A program made the translations under genes and the position numbers. From contig CALXSF010000008.1 of the NCBI GenBank assembly GCA_944391055.1, positions 32,273-96,272 on the forward strand: a DNA stretch of 64,000 bases. Reading direction: 5' to 3'. The notes beneath the pieces were generated by a model. The model saw nothing but the letters and a program-made list of their open reading frames with translations. It was not told the DNA's origin and did not search any database. This document shows positions 7,301-15,948 of the stretch, in pieces. The stretch comes from an uncultured Kiritimatiellota bacterium. GTDB lineage: Bacteria; Verrucomicrobiota; Kiritimatiellia; RFP12; DVOR01. Within the stretch, counting starts at the first letter, position 1. The number at the start of each line of letters is the position of its first letter.

Positions 7301-10300
7301 GGTCAAAGGGCGTCGGCTCCGTGACCGCCGCCGCCAGGCGCCGCTCCTCGGCCTCCGCCGCGGCCGCCCAGCCGCGCTCCAGGCGATCCACCAGATCCTT
7401 CCCGTCGCGCCCCTCCTCGATCGCCCGCTGCGTCGCCGCCCACGCCTCGAACGCCTTGGGGTGGCGCTTCATCCCCTCCAGCATCGCCGCGTAAAACCGC
7501 GGCGCCCGCCGCCGCACCGCGCCGGGGTCAAGGAAGAGCGCGGCCCCCATCTCCGCGTACGCCTCGTGCGCCTGCGCGAAATGCGCCTCGTCGAAGCCCA
7601 CCCCGCGCCACCAGCGGATGAAGTCCCCCGCCTCCGCCATCAGCTCCCCGTCCGAGGCGAACGCCTCCTCCGGCAGGCTCTTCGCGAACGAGCCCTTCAG
7701 GTTCGCCAAATGCCCCAGCAGGTTCCCATGCCCGCGCACGCCGACCCCGTCCGAGGCGTCGATCAGGTGCCACAGCTCATGCGCCATCACCTTCGCCCCC
7801 GCGCCCGTGTGCAGCCCCGCGCGGACGCGCGCGGCCACCAGTCCGCGCAGCACCTCCCCAAGGCGCGCCTCCGAGAAGCGCCGCTCATGGTCGATCGTCC
7901 CGCGCGTCTGCGCCGCGCACCACGCCGGGTCCTCGTTCCGGAACAGCCCCCGCGCGCGCAGCCGGTCGTGCAGCGTCTGCCGGTCGCTCGCGTCCAGAAG
8001 CCCGAAGAGCTGCGCCCGCACCATCACGTCCTGCGTCTTCGGGTCAAACCACCCCAGCGCCGTCCGCGGCCCACGGTCCCGCCGCGCCACCACCTTCGGG
8101 AACTTCCCCGCCAGTTGGCGGTAAAGCGCCACCACGTGGTCCAGCCGGAGCGGCAGCGCCGAGGCGTCCGCCGCCGGGCTCCCCGCCACCGGCACGCGCC
8201 CCCCGTTCGGATACACCGTCACCTCCAGCGGGCTCCGCGGCAGCGCGTTCGCCTCCACCCCCTCCGGCACGGGCGGCGGGTCCTCCGCCGTCGGGAAGGC
8301 CGCTTGACGGAGCGCATCCGATTGTGCTACGCTCGCCTCGTCATTTGGAGGGACCGCCATGGCATTCTTTATCAGCGACAAACTCGGCATCGCATACGAA
8401 TCCTGCGAAGGCGGCTTGGCCAAGTGGAGCTCCGAGGACAAGGACTTCACGAGGTCGATGTCCCGCGCGGAGAGCCGGGAGGCGATATTTGCGCCCGCCA
8501 AGCGCGTCACCGAGGACGAGGCCCGCGCCTTCATGCTCTCGAAGGCCGCCGCGTCCGGCGCGTCCGGCCCCCGCGCATAGAGCGCGTTCGAGAGTTCGTC
8601 GATCGCGTCCAAGGCCTCGTTGACGTCCGCGTCGCCGAGGTCTTTGTATTTGTCCAACACCCGTTGGATCTCATACACCAAGTGCCCGCCGCGGCTGTGT
8701 TTGGCCTCGTCCATGTACTCCGACACCAGGATCACCTCGCCGAGGCCCCCGTTCGGGAAGCGCACCGACACCTTGATGTCCCCGTAGCCCACGTCGTCGT
8801 CGCCCATCCGGAGCTTCTTCACCCGCGCGACGCCCGCCCCTTCCGGCAACGCCTTTTTCAGCGCCTTCAGCGCCTCCCCGAAATCCGCGCCGTCCGGCAG
8901 GACGATCGTCCCGCCCGCGAGGTCCGCCAGGCGCGAGGCGTCCCCGCCGTAGTCGTTGGCCACCTTCTCCGCCGCGCGCGCGATCCCCTTCGGCCCCGTG
9001 CGCATCCGCGCACGGCCCCCCGCCGCCCGCGCCGCGGTCTCCACCGCCGCCGCCAGGCGCGGCGCGTTCGCCTCCGCCTGGCGGTACGCCTTCTCCAGCG
9101 CCAAGGCCGGCTCCAACCCGTCCAGCCCCCGCGCGCGCAACGCCCCGTCCCCGCCGGGGCCCACGTTCGCGAGCGCCAACGCCGAGTTCCCCAGCCACGT
9201 CCCCGTGTCCCGCCCCACCACGCGCGCCACCACCTCGCACCCGCCCATCGCCCCCATCGCCAGGGAGGAGGCGTTCCCGTCCACCACCGTGTACGTCCCG
9301 TCCGCGTTCGCCGCCACGTCCACCGGCGCGCGCCGGGCCATCTCGCCGCGCGAGGCCAGGCGCATCCGCCGCGCCGCCTCCCGCACGCTTGCCTCCGGCT
9401 CCTCCCGCCCAGGGCGCAGCAGGAACAGCGGCACGCGCACGCTCCCCTCCCGCTCCGCGAAGAACCGCTCCGCCGGGGCCTTGGCCACGCGCCGGTTGTG
9501 CGCCATCACCTCGCCGAGGCCCTCCGCGCCGACCGCCCGCGCGTCCTCCGGCGTCAGCGCCACCTGCGCCCGCCCCGCCTGCCCCAACGCGCCGCGCAGC
9601 AGCGCCCTCGGCGCCCCGCTCCCCGCGAGCCCCGAGACCCAAAGCGTCCCGTCCCCCGCCTCCAGCGCCGCCGTCTTGCCCCCCGGCAGCCCCACCATGA
9701 ACCGCCCCGGCCCCGCCCCCGGGACCGTCCGCGCCCTCATGCCTTTGGGCGCGGGCGAGAGCAGTATGTCGTCCGTCCCCGGGTCGAACGCCCCCGAGTT
9801 GTCCGTCGCCGACTTGATGGCCCTCGGATCAAAGACGCCATACTCCGTCTCCATCCCCTCCTCCCGCTCGACCGTCCCGTCGTAGCCCTCCCGAATCAAC
9901 GCGTCCCGGACGACCCGCCCTTCCCCTTTCGCCGATGGCTTCCCCTCCCTCGGGTTGCGGAGATTCAGGAACGCCGCCACCACGCGCTCCCCCATCCCCT
10001 CCCAATCCTCCGTCCCGGAGGAGAAATACGCCGCGGGCAGGTCCATGCTCTGGCGCGCCATGCCAATGTCGAACGCGCGGAACGCCGCGTCCGTCCGGTG
10101 GTACACCACCTTCGGCTCGCCGTTCTCGTCCAACACCTTGCTCGCGTTCGCCGGGTCGTTCTCCCAGTCCCCGAACCACGCCTTGAAGGAAGGCGTTCGC
10201 ACCTGCAGCCACTGCCGCTCGCCCAGGTTCGTCGGCCGCCCGTTCGGCGCCTTCATCCACCCGGCCTTCATCCTGCCGTCCGGCCCCGTGAACGCCCGCC

Positions 10301-13130
10301 TCACCGCCGCCGCCTCGTCGTGCTCGAACGGCGCGGGCGAGAAGAGCGCCCCCGCCTCGGCCTCGCGCGCGTCCGAGCGCGCGGCCTCCTCCCGGCGCGC
10401 CGCGTTCGCGCGCCCCTCCATCTCGCTCAGCGCGCCGTCCAGCGTCGTCATCCGCCCGTCCGGCAGCTCAGCCGCCGGGTCGTCCATGTGCAGCGACGCG
10501 CGCGCGAACGCGCTCGCCTGCCTCGCCAGCTCCGGGTCGGTGTAATAATTCTGCCACCGGCGCTTCTCCGTTTCCAGCCGTTCGATCGCCTTGGCCATCC
10601 CCTCCGCGTCGTCGGGCCCCCTCAGCCCGTATTTCCCGGCCAGCCCCTCGCGCACCGAAAGGTTCCCGCTCTGCCGCCCCGCCGCCGTCTTCAGGGCGCG
10701 CAGGTCATGGTCGATCTCCGCCGCCTTCCGCGCCGCGAACTTCGCCTCGAGCCCCATCGCCAGCTCGAAGGTCTCGTCATCCCCGAACAGGTCCAGCTGC
10801 CGGGCGCCTTTCGCCTCCACGCGCGCCGCGTAGGCCTGGCGCAGGCTCCGCGCCATGATCGCCGCGTCGTCCGCGCGCAGCCCCTCGTCCAGCACCGCCC
10901 GCGTCACCGCGCGCTGGATGTTCGCCGCGTAGGGCCCGCCCCCCTCCGGCGCCTCGCGCACGATCGCCGCCGCCACGTCCAGCGTCATGTGCCGGTCGCG
11001 CCCCATCACCAGGCTGTACAGGTCCTCCGTGGCGCCCCGCGCCACCGCCCGGGCGTCCCGCTGGCGCTTCCGCGCCCACAGCTCCGGGTGCGCCGCGATC
11101 GTCTCCTCGTCCAGCTTCGTCGTCCGGAAGAAGTGCACGAAGTCCTGGTCGCTCCCCTTCCCGTCCAGGATGTTGTCGTAGGCGTCCATCACCCGCGCCG
11201 CCTCCGGCGTCCATCCGTCGCGCTCGCGGATGACGTTCGCCGGGATCGTCGCCATCCCGTTTCGGCGCGCCAGGTCCAGGCGGTGCCGCCCCGTCACCAC
11301 CTCCCGCGCGCCATCCTCGAATTCCATCACCAAAATCGGCTTCGACGGGATCGGCTGGAACGCCCCCTCCAGCCGCTCCCCCGCCACCACCCCCGTCTCC
11401 GGATCCGCGTCCTCCTTGAACTGCCGGATGCGGTCGTTCACCCGCAGCCCCTCCGTCGGCAGGTTCACCGTCTTCACGTCCGCTCCGCGGATCAGCCCGA
11501 AGAGGTCCAGCACGTCCCCCGCCGTCGTCCGCCCCCCGCGCGGCGGCGCCACCGTCTCGGGCTCCCCGCGCCCGTCCGTCACCACGCCCCCCGCCGTCCG
11601 CAGCGTCCCATCCGCCCGCGCCACCGTCCCGTCCCCGAACAGCACGCTCCCGTCCCCGCGCACCAGCCGCGCGCCCCCCGGCTCGTCCGCGGGGAGCCGC
11701 ACGTCCCCCGCCTCGGGACGCGCCGCGCGATGCGCCTGCGCCGCGCGCCGCGCCTCCTCCGCCCCCGCCAAACGCTCCGCCGCCCACAGCTGCCGCGCGA
11801 GCGCCCGCGCCCGTCGGCTCTGGGCCGCGCCCACCCCCTCGGCGAACCCCGAGGCCACCGCCCCGTACAGCCCACCCACCGCGGCCGCCGCCAGCTTGTC
11901 CTCCTCCGTCAGCGGCACCCCCGCCTCCTGAAGCGCCGTCAGGTGCTGATACGTGTCCAACGCCTCCGTCCCCGCCTCGATCCCCACGCCCCGCAGAATC
12001 TTCCGCGCCATCGCGCCGCCCGTCGGCTCCCGCAGCCCCTGCAGGAACCACGCCTTCGCGCTCCGCCCAAGCCCCTCGCCCGCCGCGCGCGTCAACGAGC
12101 CCCCCACCTGGTCGGCCACGGAGAGCAGATAGGAGTTCAGCGCGTCCATCCCCGCAATCGAGAACGCCTCCCCCGCCGCCTTCCCATTCCCACGGGCCGC
12201 CGCGTGCGTCTCGCCGAATTGCTCCCCCGCCATCAGCGCCGGATACGCCTTCGGCTGGCGCGCCAACGCCCGCGCCCCCGCCGCAGCCTTCTCCCCCAGC
12301 GTCGTCCTCAGCGCGGGCGCGGCGGGCGCCACCCTCGGGGCCGCCGCCGCGCCCCTCGCAAGGCCGGTGAGCCGCGCCACCGCGCCGCCCAAAAGAAGCT
12401 GCCCCGCCAGGTCGCGGGCCCCCGCCGCCACGTCATAGGCGACCTCCGCGCCCTTCCCAAGCCCCCTCGGCCGCGTCTCCAGCCACCTCGCCTCGATCGC
12501 GTCAAGCCACCGCCGGTTCGCGTCCGCATGGTCCGCCCACTCCCCGATCAGACGCGAGACCGGGTTCTCCGCCAGCCCCCCAAGGCTCGCCGCCTGCTCC
12601 AACGCCGCGCTCGTCAGCTGCTCCAGCCCCACCACCGCCTTCGGCGCAAGTATCCCCACCTGCCCCGCCCCCTTCAGGAGGTTCGCCCCCCATTCCCAGA
12701 GGAACGCCCCCGCGCGCCCCTCCCCGCCGCCAAGCGCCTCGTCCGCCTCTTCCTCCGACAGCCACCGCACCCCCGGCGACTCCGAGACGATCGTCGCGCC
12801 CATCCGCGCGTTCTCCCTCAGGAACGCCTCCCGCTCGTCGTTCGGCACATCATAGCGCCCCCCATCGCTGGTCACGAAGTGCGTCACCGAGTCATCCTTG
12901 AAAGGACGCACGCGCTCCGCCCTGTCAGGCGCCTTCGCGTTGGCCGCCTCGAACGCCTCCCACTCCTCCTCCGGCACGTCAAAGCGCCTCCCGTCTTTCG
13001 TCGCCGCGGAACGCAGCACCGTGAATGCCACGCCATCGGCCTTCGCCGCCTCGGCATACGCCGCCGCCTCGCCATAAGGCACGAAACGCTCCGTCCCGTC
13101 AGCCTCGCGAATGTGGAGAAGTGCGTCCAT
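4338..13130 (-). CDS. Giant phage-type polyvalent protein (ParB-like, ART-like, RelA/SpoT-like, zincin)
   Basis: A 2930-aa protein. I chose the ATG at 13130 (GGGAGG upstream); the open frame extends 63 codons further but only as Arg/Pro-rich sequence. In order, with approximate residues: two short repeats of the form DGxRxDVPxxExEAF (45-115); Ala-rich helices; a ParB/Srx-like segment with GRHRLDLARRNG (~590-625); an ADP-ribosyltransferase-like module of polyvalent type with the TPSFKAWFGDWE motif (~960-1120); a second ParB-like stretch with DGNASSLA (~1230-1300); a RelA/SpoT-like nucleotidyltransferase segment (~1370-1490); a metallopeptidase motif HELWH (1784-1788); and a helical C-terminal region with a membrane-like stretch near 2610. 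Such giant multidomain proteins are known from phages and conjugative elements as injected polyvalent proteins (Iyer and colleagues). It lies 16 bases after the coiled-coil gene. The domain calls are by eye. Confidence 0.7.
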   Translation of the reverse strand: MDALLHIREADGTERFVPYGEAAAYAEAAKADGVAFTVLRSAATKDGRRFDVPEEEWEAFEAANAKAPDRAERVRPFKDDSVTHFVTSDGGRYDVPNDEREAFLRENARMGATIVSESPGVRWLSEEEADEALGGGEGRAGAFLWEWGANLLKGAGQVGILAPKAVVGLEQLTSAALEQAASLGGLAENPVSRLIGEWADHADANRRWLDAIEARWLETRPRGLGKGAEVAYDVAAGARDLAGQLLLGGAVARLTGLARGAAAAPRVAPAAPALRTTLGEKAAAGARALARQPKAYPALMAGEQFGETHAAARGNGKAAGEAFSIAGMDALNSYLLSVADQVGGSLTRAAGEGLGRSAKAWFLQGLREPTGGAMARKILRGVGIEAGTEALDTYQHLTALQEAGVPLTEEDKLAAAAVGGLYGAVASGFAEGVGAAQSRRARALARQLWAAERLAGAEEARRAAQAHRAARPEAGDVRLPADEPGGARLVRGDGSVLFGDGTVARADGTLRTAGGVVTDGRGEPETVAPPRGGRTTAGDVLDLFGLIRGADVKTVNLPTEGLRVNDRIRQFKEDADPETGVVAGERLEGAFQPIPSKPILVMEFEDGAREVVTGRHRLDLARRNGMATIPANVIRERDGWTPEAARVMDAYDNILDGKGSDQDFVHFFRTTKLDEETIAAHPELWARKRQRDARAVARGATEDLYSLVMGRDRHMTLDVAAAIVREAPEGGGPYAANIQRAVTRAVLDEGLRADDAAIMARSLRQAYAARVEAKGARQLDLFGDDETFELAMGLEAKFAARKAAEIDHDLRALKTAAGRQSGNLSVREGLAGKYGLRGPDDAEGMAKAIERLETEKRRWQNYYTDPELARQASAFARASLHMDDPAAELPDGRMTTLDGALSEMEGRANAARREEAARSDAREAEAGALFSPAPFEHDEAAAVRRAFTGPDGRMKAGWMKAPNGRPTNLGERQWLQVRTPSFKAWFGDWENDPANASKVLDENGEPKVVYHRTDAAFRAFDIGMARQSMDLPAAYFSSGTEDWEGMGERVVAAFLNLRNPREGKPSAKGEGRVVRDALIREGYDGTVEREEGMETEYGVFDPRAIKSATDNSGAFDPGTDDILLSPAPKGMRARTVPGAGPGRFMVGLPGGKTAALEAGDGTLWVSGLAGSGAPRALLRGALGQAGRAQVALTPEDARAVGAEGLGEVMAHNRRVAKAPAERFFAEREGSVRVPLFLLRPGREEPEASVREAARRMRLASRGEMARRAPVDVAANADGTYTVVDGNASSLAMGAMGGCEVVARVVGRDTGTWLGNSALALANVGPGGDGALRARGLDGLEPALALEKAYRQAEANAPRLAAAVETAARAAGGRARMRTGPKGIARAAEKVANDYGGDASRLADLAGGTIVLPDGADFGEALKALKKALPEGAGVARVKKLRMGDDDVGYGDIKVSVRFPNGGLGEVILVSEYMDEAKHSRGGHLVYEIQRVLDKYKDLGDADVNEALDAIDELSNALYARGPDAPDAAAFESMKARASSSVTRLAGANIASRLSARDIDLVKSLSSELHLAKPPSQDSYAMPSLSLIKNAMAVPPNDEASVAQSDALRQAAFPTAEDPPPVPEGVEANALPRSPLEVTVYPNGGRVPVAGSPAADASALPLRLDHVVALYRQLAGKFPKVVARRDRGPRTALGWFDPKTQDVMVRAQLFGLLDASDRQTLHDRLRARGLFRNEDPAWCAAQTRGTIDHERRFSEARLGEVLRGLVAARVRAGLHTGAGAKVMAHELWHLIDASDGVGVRGHGNLLGHLANLKGSFAKSLPEEAFASDGELMAEAGDFIRWWRGVGFDEAHFAQAHEAYAEMGAALFLDPGAVRRRAPRFYAAMLEGMKRHPKAFEAWAATQRAIEEGRDGKDLVDRLERGWAAAAEAEERRLAAAVTEPTPFDRRMEAARTWLDRHAPMVMVAERSQEAVRRRLAADLRAGNITREDHDARVAELDEELLDIRFRKNLYTHQYGTSKLFLADLHGKVFRASERLGVGMRELALYLHLQRVIELGGRATAYGIDPPRARGLLNEMARTKGLARMRDIRRLANVFRALYEQHVINNADVRAMLGEKTIAMMERNKHYITMRHGQDPEEVERWLGQKALFARERPGQEDPLDVALQEVRGLTAGGGRSGVGWAVHRLEGSFRPTKDPVSATAQTAVEILEAANKNAAVMRLAHALEGHAYPGFKVLGPGDRRVENRRFGTLEFMEGGARRAVRVPRPVADAFNASSLTVPMLTRLTRFLNASYTTNAPTFALTALPRDLNSLSQNIKGLRRSPLYWLTALNVGALIPGVGPLKAVKGLADAGAWATLAAQAIPPHVMRAIGENPVGRLIFGRGTVEYWTSFGNKIARIIQNMDFEGTLEAAARARAAGNEAKARELEYCATMARHALEDGVLLTMNQTRRDDYQTSDLGRLFDRYRLRYERETLGERAREALRSPKALARAAGRLAARPLTAYWETAGYINELESMTVKLAGYCFLHDQAAGARGYDARGRKAIALKAADRAGDPDFSAKGMAANLVEMFASPFWNARKEGLLRTARAAREAPGDWTGKMIAHAMAPRLVSLLLSGGALTSAALWAFFDGDEEEAREAMANGSAAGELYRALLWQQAALRNVSPYVQENFRVVPLWMNAAGTATFSLKIPIPDEARIADMATLALWNQLGLASPSPARNWADVARALGDQALFDPSGQGSALAFLGAWAGPYLFGANVWQSYRQATMYDEDEMKARWKAPRFLAKSVARELWNASPLVGALRLRRTAEGEAPEDMRALRALFGLPLVGPALMRLGSFDTEGLRQTALQHAALSEQGRAASRLVGREAAERMLRGEPTGDEVWKDPDAVGYMQDTVRRAWFDRALGPKGRALEVVEGIRDPEERMRAARWVNGR

Positions 13131-13146
13131 GATGTCGGCCTCCCTC

Positions 13147-14457
13147 TCAACGTGCGCCCCAGCGGCTTCGCCCATCATTCTCTCCCGCCCCCGCGGCCCC
13201 GCCCTGCCCCTGCCCGCCGCCCCCCGTCCCGACACCCGGCGCGGGCGAGGCGGCCGTCGGCAGCCCGCCATAGCCGGCGGCGGAGAAGGCGTCCCCCGCC
13301 TGCCGGACGAGGAAGTCATACATGTGCGCCATGTTCCCCTTGCGCAGCTCCTCCTTCCTCTGCGCCTTCTCCGAAGGCGAAAGCCCCTCCCGATTGTCGA
13401 TCATCGTCTCCAACATCGTCAACGTCTCCGGGTCCCTCCCGCCGTTCGCCAGACGCTGCGCAAGCCCTAACAGCTCCATCCCGCGCTTTTGGGCCGCCGC
13501 CTGTGCGTCCCTCTCCTCCGCCTGCGCCTTCGCCAGCCCCGCGTCGCGCACCCCCGAGGCCGTCGCCTCCGCGGCCGCCACCCGGCTCCGCCCCTCCGCC
13601 TCGGCCACCGCCCGCTGCGCGCCGCCCTGCTCCCGCGCCACCGCGAGGTTCCCCCGGTTCACCAACGCCTGAAGCTGCCGCTGGCTCAGCCCCCGCAGCT
13701 CCTCAAGGCTCAGCGCCCCCTTCCGCTCGATCTCCGCCAGCGCGCGTGCGTCCAGCCCCTGCCGACGCGCCAGCGCCAGCCGCGAATCCGCGTTCGCCTC
13801 CGCCAAGCGCTCCGAATGCGCCTGCGCGCCCTCCGCCGCCTCCCGACGGAAACGCCGTTCGTTCGGATACCGCGACCCCGCCTCGCGCGCCGCGTCCCAC
13901 CGCCTCTTCGCCGCCATCTGCCGCTCGCTCGGCCCGTTCCCGTACGCCCGCTCCTCCGCGAACGCCCGCCGGATCCGCGCCGCCCGCGCCGCCTCGAAAA
14001 GGCTCTCCGTCCCACGGTCCCCGAACGCCGCCTCGCGCCGCCGCAGCAGCTCCGGCCCATCCAAGAGCCCAGACTCCGCGTAACCCACCCCCTGCGTCCG
14101 CCGCTCAGGACCGTACAGCTCGCCAAGCGCCGCCAGGTCGCGCGACCGCGCCGCCCGATCCAACGCCGCCCACTCCTCCTCCGAGAACGGCCGCCCCCGG
14201 TTCGTCGGCGCGACGATCCGCCCCCCGCCATCCACCGCGTACAGCCGCGACACCCCGTCACCCCCGCGACGGCTCTCGATCGTCGCCGCGCCATCCGTCT
14301 CGGGGGCGTTGGCGAGCTCCTCCTCCAAGACATTGGCCCGGATCCGCCGCGCCTCCGCCGCCCGCGCCGCCCGATCGATCGCCTCCTCGTCATCCGTGGC
14401 AATGACCCCGGCCAACCGAATCCCGCCCGTCGGCGACGCCTCATCGTAAAACGCCAT
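13147..14457 (-). CDS. Phage-type coiled-coil/internal virion-like protein
   Basis: A 436-aa protein starting at the ATG at 14457 (AGGAAG site). The first ~20 residues (SPTGGIRLAGVIATDDEEAI) are followed by long Ala/Glu/Arg-rich helices (about 60-380) with many RRxAA and ALAEIERKG patterns, and a Gly-rich tail of about 45 residues. Such Ala/Arg/Glu-rich helical proteins just upstream of a giant polyvalent protein resemble the internal or ejection proteins of short-tailed phages. No capsid, portal or tail genes are in the window, so this may be the edge of a prophage or a remnant. Function is inferred from neighbourhood only. Confidence 0.5.
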   Translation of the reverse strand: MAFYDEASPTGGIRLAGVIATDDEEAIDRAARAAEARRIRANVLEEELANAPETDGAATIESRRGGDGVSRLYAVDGGGRIVAPTNRGRPFSEEEWAALDRAARSRDLAALGELYGPERRTQGVGYAESGLLDGPELLRRREAAFGDRGTESLFEAARAARIRRAFAEERAYGNGPSERQMAAKRRWDAAREAGSRYPNERRFRREAAEGAQAHSERLAEANADSRLALARRQGLDARALAEIERKGALSLEELRGLSQRQLQALVNRGNLAVAREQGGAQRAVAEAEGRSRVAAAEATASGVRDAGLAKAQAEERDAQAAAQKRGMELLGLAQRLANGGRDPETLTMLETMIDNREGLSPSEKAQRKEELRKGNMAHMYDFLVRQAGDAFSAAGYGGLPTAASPAPGVGTGGGGQGQGGAAGAGENDGRSRWGAR

Positions 14458-14700
14458 AACGCTGCTTCCTTTCCATGGACGGATGTCCATGCCCCCCATG
14501 AAAGCACAAATCACGCCCCCTGCGGCCCCTCCGCCCCTCACTTTTTGCGGAATTCCGCGAAAAGTTTCACCTCCCATCCCGACGCATCCCCCTCCCCATT
14601 CCCTCCCATTTCCACCCTCCCCAAACTATTTTTCCGCAAAAGTTGCACAAAAAGGATATAAAGAATAATAACCAATTGTAAAATCAAAATAAGTAAAGAC

Positions 14701-14780
14701 ACGGCGTGTCTCGAGGGGAGATACGGCGTGTCTCGAGGGGAGATACGGCGTGTTCCGAGGGGAGATACGGCGTGTTCCGG
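14701..14780. repeat. 22-bp tandem repeat, 3.6 copies
   Basis: The unit runs ACGGCGTGTC...GGGGAGAT. The first two units (14701-14722, 14723-14744) are identical; the third (14745-14766) and the partial fourth (14767-14780) have TTCCG in place of CTCG-type bases at the middle. The units are directly adjacent without spacers, so this is a minisatellite and not a CRISPR. Confidence 0.8.
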
Positions 14781-14830
14781 AAGATGACCCCTTGTATAGA
14801 TTGAAAAGATGGTTCTGCGCCCGTACGAAG

Positions 14831-14867
14831 AAAAAGGCCCCGCGACATGGTGTCGCGGGGCCTTTTT
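14831..14867. terminator. Bidirectional intrinsic terminator
   Basis: A 17-base arm (A-run plus GGCCCCGCGACA) pairs perfectly with its complement around a TGG loop, ending in TTTTT on both strands. It would end transcription of the uvrA fragment (minus) and stop read-through from the left. Confidence 0.75.
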
Positions 14868-14883
14868 GTCTTCCGGGGGTCGC

Positions 14884-15837
14884 TCAGCACGCGCCGGCGG
14901 CGTGGGCGCGGCGGTAGAGATCCCAGAGGATGATGGTTTTGCCGTCGGCGATGGCGCCGGTCTCGATGGCGCGGTCAAGTTCGGCGGCGGTGAGGGAGGC
15001 AGGGGCGGCCTTGAGTTGCTCCGGGGTGCCGGCGGCGATGAGGCGGCCGCCTTGCTCGCCGCCGCCAGGGCCCAGGTCGAGGATCCAGTCGGCGTTGCGG
15101 ATGAGGTCGAGGTCGTGCTCGATGACGACGAGGGTGGCGCCGCGGTCGAGGAGCGCCTGGAAGACGTTGAGCAGGGTGCGGACGTCGAGGGGGTGGAGGC
15201 CGATCGTGGGCTCGTCGAAGACGAAGAGGGCATCGGCCTGGGGGCGGCCCATTTCCTCGGCGAGCTTCAGGCGCTGGGCTTCGCCGCCGGAGAGGTTGGG
15301 GGTGGCTTCCCCAAGGGTGAGGTAGCCCAGGCCGAGGTCGCGGAGGGTCTCGAGGCGCTGGCGGAGGGGCTTGGCGTCGCGGAGGGCCTCGAGGGCGGTC
15401 TCGACGTCCATGGCCATGAGTTGGGGGAGGGTGTGGCCGTGGAGGCGGACGGCGTCGGCGGCGGGGGCGTAGCGGGCGCCGTGGCAGGCGGGGCAGGGGA
15501 TGTCGACGTCGGGGAGGAATTGGACGTCCAGCGAGATTTGCCCGGCGCCGTCGCAGGTGGGGCAGCGGAGGGAGCCGGTGTTGTAGGAGAAGTCGCCGGC
15601 CTTGAGGCCGCGGGCTTTGGCTTCGGGGGTTTGGGCGAAGCGGCGGCGGAGCTCGTCGTGGAGCCCGGCGTAGGTGGCGAGGGTGGAGCGGACGTTGAGG
15701 CCGATGGGGGTGGCGTCGATGAGCTTGGCCTGGGCAAGGCCGGGAGCGTCGAGGGCGCGCACGTGCTGGGGGAGGAATGCGTGATGTGGTGGCGCGCAGC
15801 TGAGGAGGGAAAGAATCCCCTCTGGCCGCCACGGCAT
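14884..15837 (-). pseudogene. uvrA: uvrA fragment (C-terminal third only)
   Basis: The frame encodes the end of excinuclease ABC subunit A. Homology begins near 15756 (KLIDATPIGLNVRSTLATYAG), then the zinc-finger cysteines (CPTC and CPAC), the ABC signature NLSGGEAQRLKLA, Walker B FVFDEPTIGLHP and the H-loop VVIEHDLDLI. Full UvrA has about 940 residues; here only about 290 remain, with the first ATPase, the UvrB-binding part and the second Walker A missing. Upstream of 15756 the sequence does not resemble UvrA and no start is convincing (the ATG used, 15837, is only the frame limit). The tail after GTPEQL is also unusual. It is most likely a remnant left by deletion or insertion; a functional copy should exist elsewhere. 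Confidence 0.7.
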
Positions 15838-15906
15838 CGGGGCTGGATACAACGCAACGCAGACGCGTCGATCGGGGAACACCCTCACCCACACCCGCGC
15901 GTGCCG

Positions 15907-15915
15907 TGTTATCAT
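15907..15915 (+). promoter_or_regulatory. Extended -10 promoter of the heme/FGE gene
   Basis: TGT followed by TATCAT (15910-15915), no recognisable -35; the predicted start near 15922 gives a 27-base leader containing AAAGGAG. Confidence 0.45.
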
Positions 15916-15948
15916 TTTGGGAAAGGCGCGACATCAAAGGAGAATCCC

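Larger units (their letters stand above)
14458..14883. other. Intergenic spacer with minisatellite and terminator
   Basis: There is no gene. It starts with a GC-rich leader for the phage gene, then an AT-rich stretch (14640-14700), a 22-bp tandem repeat (14701-14780) and a strong terminator (14831-14867). Small frames across the repeat read as PLGTRRISPRDTP-like peptides but have no start signals. Confidence 0.5.

Noticed and set aside
5835..14405. A plus-strand open frame of more than 2800 codons antisense to the polyvalent gene
   Set aside because: It reads as Arg/Pro/His-rich low-complexity sequence without a start signal. It is a shadow caused by the very high GC bias of the minus-strand gene.
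14701..14780. CRISPR array
   Set aside because: The 22-bp units are directly adjacent with no unique spacers, and no cas genes are near.
14809..15948. 5' extension of the heme/FGE frame far upstream
   Set aside because: The extension is Gly/Ala/Glu-rich shadow of the uvrA fragment; the ATG at 15949 has a ribosome site and begins a proper signal peptide.
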